DNA of 64,000 bases from Epiperipatus broadwayi (lineage: Eukaryota > Onychophora > Udeonychophora > Euonychophora > Peripatidae), in NCBI GenBank assembly GCA_028023455.1, contig JAQFVV010006197.1, positions 15,867,254 to 15,931,253 of the forward strand, in the 5' to 3' direction. Made by a program: the position numbers and the translations under genes. Under the pieces are notes generated by a model. The model was given only the letters and a program-made list of their open reading frames with translations. It did not search any database and had not been told where the DNA came from. Below are positions 25,913 to 36,400 of this stretch, piece after piece (positions within the stretch are counted from its first letter, which is position 1; each line of letters begins with the position of its first letter).

Positions 25913-26297
25913 ATAATTAATAGATGCAGATGATAGTGCTTATTAAATCCCTATCCTATCCAATTTCATCAGTTTTTGGATCTTTGACCAAGATCTGGAT
26001 CTTTAGGATCTAATGCATTTTTTCTTTGCGAGCCCATCATTTACCTTTCTATTTCACTATGATCAAACTGTGCTCATTTTGAAAATCACGGAAATGGTTT
26101 TCAACCTAATCCAACTTGCCTATAGTCACATAGAACTGAAACCAGTCCAGTTTGTATATAATATGGTGTAATTAGTTTTTAACAGCTATATGCATCAGCA
26201 TCCCAAGGTCAGAAATAGTATAAAACCAATAAAATCTTGCATGATTGGCTTAGGATTTATTATGCACTATCATCTGCATCAATTAATTATTAAACCC
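25913..26297. repeat. fold-back family F1, diverged member
   Basis: The left end AATAATTAATAGATGCAGAT..GTGCTTATTAAATCC is the inverted repeat of the right end AGGATTTATTATGCAC..ATCTGCATCAATTAATTATT. Internal text (TTTAGGATCTAATGC; CATCCCAAGGTCAGAAATAG followed by AAACCAATAAAATCTTGCATGA) matches arm and spacer sequences of the F1 members at 27170 and 58938. Confidence 0.65.
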
Positions 26298-26606
26298 TAC
26301 AATAAGTGACAAATATGATAAAGTAAAAAGTATGCTGCTGAAACAACCTTGGATAAGCTGAAATCATGTGATATTTTATGATCAATTCTTGTTTAAACTA
26401 TTTTTAAAAAATCTACATGGTCCTTATTTGGTTAACAATAACTTGAAATGCATTTACTGTCTATCCACGATACAAATATTTCTATAACGATCTCTCCTTT
26501 TGTCTATTCATTAAAAAAAAAACCCAATGAATTAATGCAGTTTTAAATCTAATACTGTATTGAATATTCTTTTAGACATTTTCTGCTAACGCTTCCGATT
26601 ATCTAC

Positions 26607-26741
26607 GTGTATGTATATTTTTTTCCACGTCTTTGCATCGGCCGGGAGGCGAACCCACAACCGTCTGCAACCAACTACTTGCTTGCAAGGCAGCTGTGAT
26701 GACCTCTCGGCTAACAACGCTTGACATGTGTATGTATATTT
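26607..26741 (-). repeat. young tRNA-derived SINE with 14-bp target duplication
   Basis: On the minus strand a tRNA-like unit starts near 26720 with the A-box TTAGCCGAGAGG and later has the B-box GGTTCGCCTCC in a GTGGGTTCGCCTCCCGG arm. The intervening sequence is long, with a possible TTGCAAG anticodon loop, like a class II tRNA. It ends ATGCAAAGACGTGG plus an A-run (the T-run at 26621-26624 on the plus strand). The body, 26621-26727, is bracketed by perfect copies of GTGTATGTATATTT at 26607-26620 and 26728-26741. This is the signature of LINE-driven retrotransposition. It is not a functional tRNA gene, because the stem pairing is imperfect. Confidence 0.8.
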
Positions 26742-27169
26742 AAATAAGAAACTTGAATATATTCAAGTATTAGCAGACATTTTATTTTAATGTATTTATA
26801 TAAAGTTCAAACAACTTTTATTCTTTTAAATTCTTTCACATAAAATAATTTTTATTAATTTGATAAATATAATTTGAACATTTTTAAAAAGTGGTTTAGA
26901 ACTTTAAACTTTCTGTAACCAGCCATAAAATGATCAAATTCCTTTTTGTTGTTCTTAATATTTAACTCGCATTTTATCTGTCTTTAAAGCGTTAAACAGA
27001 AGCCAAGGTTAATGACTTTTATAGGCTACATTGTTATTATTATGACTTTTAATATAAAAAAATCAAAGGATTAAAACAATTCACGATACTTTAATTATAT
27101 GGAGGAGGGGGGAGATTTTTAAAGTCAAAAAAATATAATTTAGCTATTATCATGTATTTAATCACTAAA
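26742..27169. other. AT-rich intergenic DNA, nothing recognised
   Basis: A purine-rich GGAGGAGGGGGGAGA stretch lies near 27102. Otherwise unremarkable. Confidence 0.4.
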
Positions 27170-28225
27170 CATCATATGATCACTATTTCCTATGTGTAAA
27201 CAAGCTGTTAAAACATAACCCAGTTCAGTATCTATACATTTTGGTTCTTTAATAACCATAAATCATCACCATCCCATGATCAGAAATAGGGTATTAAACA
27301 TCACATGATCACCAATTATTTTCTATGCCTACACAAGCTGTTAAAACAGTGATGTGATGCATTGTGGCTTCTTTTTCAGTCAGAAATTTCTTAGCTAACC
27401 ATGCATAGAGAAACCTGTTCGCTACCTTACCTACCCTTCCCCACCTTAAGTTTTGCCCCATATTCTTCTCTATCCTGCTCCATCCCATAATCTTTGTCGA
27501 ACTCCATGGTCTTTATATCTATATCCCATCTTTTCCCAAACCCAGCATAAAAACCAAAACCCCACTTTCTATATAATCACTGCCACTCGGTACAAGCCAT
27601 AGTAATCAATAGATGCAAGAGCATAAAATTTCTATTTAATGAGTACTTATCTAATATCTCCTGGCTAGTTTCTAGATTGTGGCTTTTATCAATAAGGAGT
27701 GCTCTCAAACCATGGCTCCTTGCTGTTGAAAATGATGAGCTAGAAACTTGTCTGGGGGATATTATGAGTAGCCAATAGAAAGGAATTTTATTCACAAACC
27801 CATTTGCATCCATTGATTATGGCTTGCACTAGGTAGCACTATTGTATGGAAAGCATAGTGATTGTGTGATATTCAGTGATTTAATATCATTCCAGCCAGA
27901 AGCAAAGGCACAAAATGTATAGCTATTCAACTGGGTTTAGATTTATATGACTATACAATTGATTGAGTTTAGATTGAAAACATTGCTTTCATTTAAACTC
28001 ATAGATTTATAATTAATTAAAAAGCAGCTGCTAAATGATGCATTAGACCCTACAATCGAGGAGCAGTGCTTTCAGATCCAAAAAACCCCCCACAAGATAG
28101 AAACTAGTTTGGACCTATTGTATGAATAAGCACTAGATATTTTATGTACAAACTTTCTTGCATCCATTGATTACTATGACTTGCACTCGGTCACACAATT
28201 ATATGGAGAATTTGTTACTGTTTTA
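27170..28225. repeat. fold-back family F1, large diverged member with nested insert
   Basis: Spacer-type sequence at 27170-27340 is interrupted by repeat F3 (27349-27556). It resumes as a forward arm (27557-27705: AGTAATCAATAGATGCAAGAG..CTGGCTAGTTTCTAGATTGTGG). The reverse arm follows directly (27706-27850: GAGCTAGAAACTTGTCTGGGGG..GCATCCATTGATTATGGC). Then a second spacer and another reverse arm run to about 28225 (GAAACTAGTTTGG..GCATCCATTGATTACTATGAC). The arms match those of 58938-59743 at clearly lower identity. The 78-residue minus-strand frame at 27577-27813 is just a translation of the hairpin. Confidence 0.75.
27349..27556 (+). repeat. dispersed repeat F3, copy 1 (nested in F1)
   Basis: Matches the reverse complement of 48296-48512 over its whole length. 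Anchors are GTGATGTGATGCA, GAGAAACCTGTT, TATTCTTCTCTATCCTGCTC, CATCCCAT and CATCTTTTCCCAAACCCAGC. It ends with an A-rich AAAAACC and interrupts the F1 consensus with AAAAC on both sides, a possible short target duplication. No RNA polymerase III boxes are visible, so its class is unknown. Confidence 0.75.
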
Positions 28226-31200
28226 TCATGTATTTACTGCTTCATGGAAAATTATCACACAAAATGTAATATAGAATTTAGATAGATGAAAAGTTAGAAT
28301 CAGTATTTTGAGCTCATTATAATGTAAAATGCAGTTTAGGCATATGAGGTACTAGACTTTTTTAGCGCGATAAAAATATCTATTTAATGCTTATTTTCTA
28401 TAATTTCTGTCATAATAGAAAACAGCAGGTATCATTTTTACAAGGTCACGTACACCCTCCATAAGTGACACATCTTCAATGAGCTCACCAATAAAAACAA
28501 CTGGATTCCTACTGCAAGATGATGCTAGAAAATAGTCATGAAGTCACAAATTTGTTAATGTTGGGAATTATGTTATTTTTAGAAAAGCCAATTGATTTAG
28601 ATCATTCCTTTTTTATATATTTCAGATTGGTATACAACTATTTGGATATTGTTATTTTGAATATAAAATTTTTTATTGTCATATTAGTTAAGCAATATAT
28701 TTCATATAATTTTATAACTGATGGCATCTTAAGTAACCTTAATTGTAAAACAATATGCTACTTAAAAATTGTTAGTTATATAACCAATAGATAAGTTATT
28801 AATTGTAAAACAATATGCTACTTAAAAATTATGTTAGTTATATAACCAATAGATAAGTTATCAATGCTCTTCTTACTAACATGTAATTTTCCTGCTCCCT
28901 GATCTTGAAAATGACTAGGTCATTGCAAAATCTCAAATTCAGAATATTTTCTATTATTAACCATAGCATGATTTCTGCAATAACACATGAATCTGCCTAT
29001 GACTGTTTATATTGGGAATGTTGTGATAATCAAGGAAGATTATAGATCATTAAGTTAAAAATATTTTTGCACATTTGCATAGGTAAGATAATATGCTGTC
29101 AGCAGCAGCAAACACTCATAATTGATTATGATCTTTCTAACTCCCTCCATCCCATGAAACAAGGGGGGAAAAGTATAATATGCTAGAGATAAATTTTATA
29201 ATGATTAAAGAAACCAATTTATGAATCACAAATATATTTATATATAGAACACACAACTTTACTACTCTATTTGAGATTTTCTAACTGCTGCAGAAAATTT
29301 TGCTTTCTGAAAGATTTTAACACTTTTTCTAATGGTAGCTGACCATTATATTTTATTCTTAGACATGTTTATCCAGTGAATGAAAGAAATACTGATTTTT
29401 TTAAGCATGTCTTTGGAATAGTTTTTATAATGCAAATACATTTTTTTATATCTTATATTGTTTATTTGTTTCTCATGACAATCCCAATGAAGATATAATT
29501 TTATATGGACTTATACTTCATCAAATTGAATAACACATTTATTAGTCTTATATTTCCATCACAATTTTTAAAAAATGTTACAGAACATTCTTAAATTTTT
29601 TATGCCACATTGATAGAGATTCAAGCCTCACTTGAAATAAGTAAAATAATATTTCTAAATACAATTAGTAATAATAAGTAAATAATTAATTTTGATATCA
29701 GAAATAGTATAAATGATAACTAAAAAAACCAATAGCTACTTTCTGAAATCAAAAAATCATATAAAATTACTAAACAACTCATAATGTTTTCTAATTTTCA
29801 ATTTTATACTTTAAAAAAAAAAAAAAAAGTTTAATTTAAAGTCATCATATTTAAGTTTGAATATTAAATAGCAATGTTATAAAAAAATCCTCAGATTAGT
29901 TTCTGACTATTAACACATTTTCTATGAAGAGCAGGATTACACTTATATATTAAAAACTTTAATTCTTTTATATCACCTAAGCTAATAATCTAATGCAAAA
30001 GCCCTAAGAACTGACACCTAAGGCAACTTACATTGTATATTTTTATAGGTTTGATGCTAGCTAAGTCAATAAATATTTTAGTAGCTTCAGTTTTAAGCGA
30101 AATGTAGGTGAACTTTGACTCTCTATCAAGGATGGTATATTATTAGCCATCTACTGAAAGCACAGCTTGGAAACTATAAGAATTAAAGGTGGCAGCTAAA
30201 TGTAAGAGTGCAACCCTATTCTCATTTAAGGCACTCCATAACCAAAACTAGACTGGATATTTAAATATAGTGTTATCATTTAAAGTCCATTGATTAATCA
30301 AGCTTATAGTAGATAGCTCTGGAATAAATATTGAATTTCTGCTTTGAATACAGAAGTTAATAAAAACAGACAGTTATATGATGTATTGTTTGGTATGTGC
30401 TTGATTTGTTAGAGGACTTTGTTAGCATAAAAATTGATATTATTAAAATATGTAATTACAGGTTTAATATCAGATTATATAACTACATAAATAGTTGGTT
30501 TGCATTCAAAACCTAAGGGTTTTTAAATAAATAGCTAGGATATTATAAAAAGTTAGAAGTGGCTACTAGCCTTCTGAATGCAATACTGTTTTCATTAATA
30601 AATTAATAGCTAGAAATGAGCTGCATATTTAATTATAGACCTTTCATCTAGGATTCACTGATTAATCAAGCTTACAATAGATGGCCTGAAATAAAAGTTG
30701 TATGTAAAACAAGATTATGCAAGTTATTAAAAATTAGTACAAAAATGTAATAGATTATGGATTAAGATTAAAAAGCTAGTGGACTGATAATTATTGGTAG
30801 AAAATATATGAAAATAAAAAAAATACTTGGTTTAAAAATCACAAAAGGATTATTTGCTGTTATAAAAATCCAATAGTAAAAACAATTTTAATTGGATTGC
30901 ATAGTAATTTAACATAGGCAGAGAAATAGCATTAATAGTGCACATGCAAATCCTGATCCTAAATTATATTCAGCCCACAAAATTTAGATTGGCAGAATTA
31001 AAGCTGAACTTCATAAAATATTTTGAAAAAAAAAAAAAAAAAAGAGGAAAGAATATTAATAAATTAAAAGTATTGTATCTCTTTGTGTTGCCTGAAGATT
31101 TGTGATGATGGCATTTTAGTTGTATTTATGTATTGGACTATTTTCATCATCTAATATGAGTATTGAATGTCTTTAGAAAAATTTAACCTTATTTAAATAT

Positions 31201-31260
31201 TCAAAATACATTCAACTGTTAGCAATAGCACACAAGTTAGTATATGCACATTTCGAGAGA
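28226..31260. other. AT-rich intergenic DNA with local duplications
   Basis: Contains the 60-bp tandem duplication at 28741-28862. A diverged repeated block has TCCATTGATTAATCAAGCTTA-like text near 30289 and again near 30656 (ACTGATTAATCAAGCTTACA). Long A-runs lie at about 29814 and 31026. No gene is seen. Confidence 0.45.
28741..28862 (+). repeat. 60-bp tandem duplication, nearly identical
   Basis: AATTGTAAAACAATATGCTA starts both units (28741 and 28801). The second differs only by a 2-base insertion (AT before GTTAGTTATATAACC) and by its last base. This is a recent event compared with the other repeats here. Confidence 0.95.
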
Positions 31261-31282
31261 TATTATTCTCCCCTCTTTTTCA

Positions 31283-31394
31283 TGTGTTGCTGGCCTGACC
31301 AGTGACAGTACTAGCATAGGAATCAAATCTGGACTCTTTGATTCCTGAGTACTGAATTTCAAGGTAATGCTCTAACAATCTAAGCCATCCTGAC
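31283..31394 (-). repeat. tRNA-derived SINE
   Basis: On the minus strand GGATGGCTTAGATTGTTAGAGC (plus-strand 31369-31390) is a good tRNA D-arm/A-box. GATTTGATTCC (plus-strand about 31319-31329) is a good B-box at tRNA-like spacing. A non-tRNA tail follows, ending CAGGCCAGCAACACATG. The tail resembles the one near 4981-5075. No target duplication was identified. Confidence 0.7.
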
Positions 31395-31639
31395 AAAGAC
31401 AACAGTCAGTATAAATTTCATATACTTATTTGAGATTCCTCCTGATTTCTCTACTTTTTCCTAAGAGCAAAGTTGATTAATGGTTTTCATACATTATGAA
31501 GAGTCACCCTAGGTTGACTTATGGGATTGTTTACCATTGTCATGTAACTGCTTTAAATTTTCTTTTGTACTTTTTTTTCTCTATTCAATATTTTTGTATT
31601 TTCCAAATTGAACACATATTCATTGGTACATACATGATC

Positions 31640-32045
31640 TATTACCTTAGACACATGTTTTCTCTCTTTTAATCATTAGTTTGTGTTCTTATGAGTGCTT
31701 TTCATTGGACAACTGGTCTCACCAATATACCTTCTTCCACATTCACATGGTATTTCATAGATGCAGTTTTTTCTTTTTCAGCATTTCAAGTTTAGGTTTT
31801 GTAGATGTTAGAATTCCTTGTAGTGTGGTATGGCTCTGAAAAGCTGTTCTGATGTTATACTGATTGCAAATTTTCCTTAATTTGCCTATTTTTGGTATGT
31901 ATGGGTACACTACAATACCAACAATTGTTTTTTCCTTTGATGGTTCTTTCTGTTGTCTATTTAAGGTTATCTTAATAATATATGATGGATACTCTTTTTA
32001 TTTGCTCTTGCTTTTCTTAAGGAGTTAGTCTCATAATGTCTTTTA
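31640..32045 (-). pseudogene. Penelope-like element, linker plus GIY-YIG endonuclease remnant
   Basis: Minus-strand translation gives VYPYIPKIGKLRKICNQYNI, then a stretch with TAFQSHTTLQGIL, then after a frameshift IYEIPCECGRRYIGETSCP. This order is the standard C-terminal layout of Penelope-like elements: a conserved linker after the reverse transcriptase, then a zinc-finger-like CxC lead-in and a GIY-YIG nuclease whose YIGE motif is visible. The piece is 5'-truncated (no RT domain upstream) and broken by at least one frameshift and stops, so it is dead. It is older and from a different subfamily than the Penelope copy at 57437-58558, whose nuclease reads KKVYIGQ. It could have served as an end-joining or target-primed insertion remnant; I cannot see target duplications. 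Confidence 0.8.
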
Positions 32046-33120
32046 TTGATAATGCTCGGCATACAATTATCCAGAATATAAAATCCATACTACTTTATTA
32101 ATGAGGCCAATTGCAGCAAATTTATTAAAGTATAACATAAATTATCTTTCCATATATATAAATGAATACACCAACAAATATAAAAATAGGACATGCTCTA
32201 TATGTATATAAATTTATAGTTCTTAGACTGGTTTGTATAATCAACACAAAATTCATCACTAATTTTTTTTATTTTATCTTTTCTTCATTTATGAATGGCT
32301 GCTGACGATGAACACATTTTTAAAACAAAAAAGGTTTATTATTATATATTTTATTTGTTCTTTTCTAAAAGTTGAAAACTTAATGAATTGAAACAAAAAG
32401 TATGCAAAAATTAAAAATACTTTTAAAAATGTTTTTTTGCATTTTATTTAAAAAGATATTTATATTATAAATATGTGAAAAATTAAATTTTTAAAACAAA
32501 TTCCATTAATAAATGACATCTGAAAATTCACATATAAACATTTCTTAAAAAATTAAGCATGAAAGGAGAAGGGAGACAACAAATGGTAAATAATTAGAGA
32601 CAAAAGAAAATTAAAGATTATAAATTTATACACCAATTTTTTATTGATGTTAAAATTTCTACTTTTGTTGAATAAATAAAGAAAAGAGCAAGCTTTTATT
32701 TTTCATGATTGCTCCCACTTTGGAATAATATGGATCTATTACTAATATGTAACATTTTATATATTAAAGTTCTTAGTTTTTTATATCAGATAAAAATTAA
32801 ATTTGAAATTTATAAGAAAAGAAAAAAATTTAAATAAAGTTATGAAATTTTCAACTGAAAAGAACTTTAAAAACATTAAAATATAAACATATGTAAAAAA
32901 ATATTTTAAACTAGCTTTTAATAACAAATGTTTGATCTACTTTTTTTATGTATTAATTTTTAAAAATGAATTTTAAATATTAAAATATAAAGTTATTTCA
33001 AAATATTTTTTTTTTTACATTAATGCATATAAAAATTAACAAAAAACAACTAAAACATATAAAAAAAAACACAAAACAATATAAAAACAGTTTTCAATTT
33101 TTTTCTATATATAAAAATAA
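32046..33120. other. extremely AT-rich DNA, no gene seen
   Basis: Long A/T homopolymer tracts, probably the 3' flank of the exon at 33203-33474. Confidence 0.45.
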
Positions 33121-33126
33121 TTTATT
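33121..33126 (-). promoter_or_regulatory. possible poly(A) signal AATAAA
   Basis: TTTATT on the plus strand reads AATAAA on the minus strand, 77 bases downstream of the stop codon of the putative terminal exon. AATAAA is common by chance in such AT-rich DNA. Confidence 0.3.
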
Positions 33127-33202
33127 TGTTTAAAAAAGTTAACAAATATAAAAAAAAAAATAGATGTTCTGATTTTTTTATTTTCATAACAAACATATTA
33201 CA

Positions 33203-33474
33203 TTATTTTGAAAACAAAGAATGAGATTTGGATTTTTTAATTGGTAAAGGTTTTGTATTTGTAAAAATGGAAGCAGGTAATTTTCTTTTACATACTTCTT
33301 GTGAAGATGTTGGTTCAGTGATATTAATTTTAGAAGTTGATGGGATTGCCTTGGTTTCTTGTTTGGTGTCTGTTAATCCAAACTGAAGTTGTAAAATAGA
33401 AATAACTATTTTGATATGGTTATACTCAACATAATCAGGTAAAGCATCTTTAATAGGACTCAAACGACTAATAT
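33203..33474 (-). CDS. putative terminal coding exon of a host gene, product unknown
   Basis: Reading leftwards, a polypyrimidine run of at least nine T followed by CTTTCAG ends at 33475, a strong splice acceptor. An open frame of about 89 codons then runs to a stop at 33203. The peptide begins ISRLSPIKDALPDYVEYN, has a likely amphipathic stretch HIKIVISILQLQFGL, and continues into a polar Ser/Thr/Pro-rich segment. It ends in a Lys-rich tail (PIKKSKSHSLFSK) that looks like a nuclear localisation signal. Its composition is far more protein-like than the other frames here, and no TE domain is recognisable. The apparent ATG at 33499 lies in the intron side and is not a believable start. I do not recognise the family, and upstream exons were not identified. 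Moderate confidence that it is a real exon. Confidence 0.5.
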
Positions 33475-33499
33475 CTGAAAGAAAAAAAAAGGAATTCAA

Positions 33500-36400
33500 G
33501 ATTTATGTAAAAGAATCTATTCAAAAAGTTCCATAACTTAAAATACAAAGCATGAATAATGTTGTACATAAGGACTGCTGAAGTACTCATTTGGTTTAAA
33601 AGATCAGAATAGCCACATTCTTATTTAAAAACTAAGCTAGATTGTTTGAATTAAATGAACACTTTTAATACTTAGATGATATAAGTTATTTATAAACTGT
33701 CACAATTAGTTTTTATTAAAATATTTTTTGCCTTTGATCAATTCAAACTGCTATTTATAGTAAAAAAATAAATAAATTAAACAATATATTAGTCATAAAC
33801 TTTATCATTATGTCTTCTTCTCATGTGAATACCTCTTTTTTATTTCTGATAATAATCATAAGATCAATTATTAGATAGGACAAGTACCATTCAAGCACCA
33901 AAGTAATTGGGTTCATCCAAATGATCAAACTAAAGATTTTTATTTCTTTTGTTGAAAAAAAAACCCAACGGAGAGTTTATTGATTTTTTTTTTTGTATGC
34001 AGAAGCTTTCCATGTTCAAAATATAATCTACCATCAAAATCTTTTTGGTTTTGAAATTAATCATGAAATCATTTTTTCTCCCTCAAAGTAATCAACACGG
34101 AGTCCAATATGTAAAATCATTGCAAATGATTAGATATTTTTGAAAACAAAGAAGATGACAAAATTTAAAACCATTCACTTAAGTAAAAAATAGTGCTTAT
34201 TAAGTATGATAATGCAATAAATATTATTTAACAGACTAGAATAATCTAATATGCCATATGTCTGTTCCTAATATATCATTATTGCTCAAGTAAAATTTTG
34301 AAAATTTTTCTTTTACTATTTCTTTTATATGTACATCATAATTATTTCCAACCCTTATTAGTATATTACAGGATGAAGATCTCTTCAAGTATACCAGCAA
34401 ACATTATTAACTCATCCAACCATCTTACATATGATCTCTCTTTAGTTCTTTTATAATCTCCATTTCACTATTAATTCTTTCAAATATGTCAATGGTATAT
34501 ACACACACATATCAGACCACCTATACACCATGGGATTTAATCTGCTCCCATTTGGCTAAAGATATGTAACAGATCATATATATATAATTGTCATTAAATT
34601 TCTCATTATATTTTCTCCCGCATTCTAGTTTATAAGTCGCATGAGAATGAAGGATTTTTATGTTAATGAACGTCAGCCTTAATAAACATTATGGCATCTC
34701 CATTATAATGCAACAAATCAAATCTCATTTTTTAAGATTTGTTATCAATCATAATGCTAGCTTTTCTATATAAGTTTACATTTATATAACATTTATCTTC
34801 TAGATCACAGTATATTTATTTTGGGAATACAAAATAGAACAAGAAAACAAGACATAACTCTGATACTAAATTTCAATCAAACCAATAATTTAATACAATC
34901 AAAAATAAAAAAACTTAAATACAAATGCAGTTTAAATTTTAATTACTTAACAAATACATAAGCATTTTCTTTATTAAATTAGACTAAGGGTTCAGATCAC
35001 AAATCGGCTCCCATGATATAGTTTAACTTACTCTTTCAATAAGAACATGACTTCAACAAAGAGCATATTTCCATTTCTAATATTTCACCTAGCTTTTCCT
35101 TGACTAAAGATTATCCACAGTTAAAAAGTAACTTGTTGCAGAAAATGATTTTCTTTTTCCTTATTATAACCTGGTACATCATTTATTTAGCAACAGGAGC
35201 AAAGAGACTAAATAAAATAAATTGGCCCTATTTATATCCCATCAATCCATGATGTGAGGATATCTAAGTTACCATAATCACACAAATTTTTTTTTAGAAT
35301 TTTTCCATAACTCTTTCATTTTTCTAACATTGTCTTTTGTTCAAAATATATATAAACAAATTAATCTTCTTACATATTTAAAATAAATTAGATTTGCTTG
35401 TTTATACACAAATTAACTAAAGAGATTTAATATTGAAGCGGAAAATATGTTATACACATTTTTGCTTCACTGTCTGGTGATTCAACACCTTGAATCAGAG
35501 ATTTAAACCCAGTTATATATGTGGTAAATCATTAGAGAGTGAAACGACACACATACAAGTTTTAAAACACTCCTTTGTTTTTGTACTTTCATAAGTTAAA
35601 TGTTTTATTATAAAAGAATATTTAATAATTTTAAGTCGGAAATATTTAAATTTCCATTCCCTTTAAATAATCATGTAAGTGTGTTCGATATTACTAAAAA
35701 AATATTTTTTGTAATTAAATATTATGTATATTTATTTTATAATTCGCATATTTTATTTTATGACGCAATGCCAAAAAAAGTTCTAGAGAGTAATTAAAAT
35801 AACTCTGAAACTTATAAATAAAAGAATATTCTAGATTAATTTAAAAAGGGTAATTAATAAGTTAAAATCCCTTAGCAGACAAAATGTTAATGAAAATTGT
35901 ATCTTTTGAATCTATTTCCATTCTCGAAATAGATTAAAACAATACTCTCTAGAACTTGTATTATCATTGAAATAAAGAATAGTTGCATTCGGCCTCTAAA
36001 TGGACATCCGAGCCTTATCAAGCGGAAAGAGAGAATATTCGAGAAGGTCTTGCTAACATATAAATAGAGCCGAAACTTTAGGTTACGTCTCTAAGTGCGC
36101 CATTTTTAATCAGTGTTGCAGAACAAATCCACGTCAATCAAAATTATGAAATATGAATCTGGAGTAGAGGGACTAAATTTGCTTCCCCTTTCTACTCCAA
36201 AAATCATTTCCATACTGCTATGCTAACCTGCCATCACCACTTATGGACTGCCTAAATTAAGTGCTGAACTAACTATCTCAAGATGCCAGCCATTATTTTT
36301 TTCCAAACTTTGCCTTGCTAACCATGTTTTCCTCATTTTATACTCACCACTCCGTACGGATGTCAAGACATCAAGTAATGGAAGGTGAATCCTAATCATG

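Noticed and set aside
26642-26720. Functional tRNA gene on the minus strand
   Set aside because: Boxes A and B are good, but stem pairing is imperfect, there is an A-rich tail and a 14-bp target duplication, so it is a SINE.
27577-27813. 78-codon minus-strand frame
   Set aside because: It reads through the two arms of the F1 hairpin, so it is a repeat translation.
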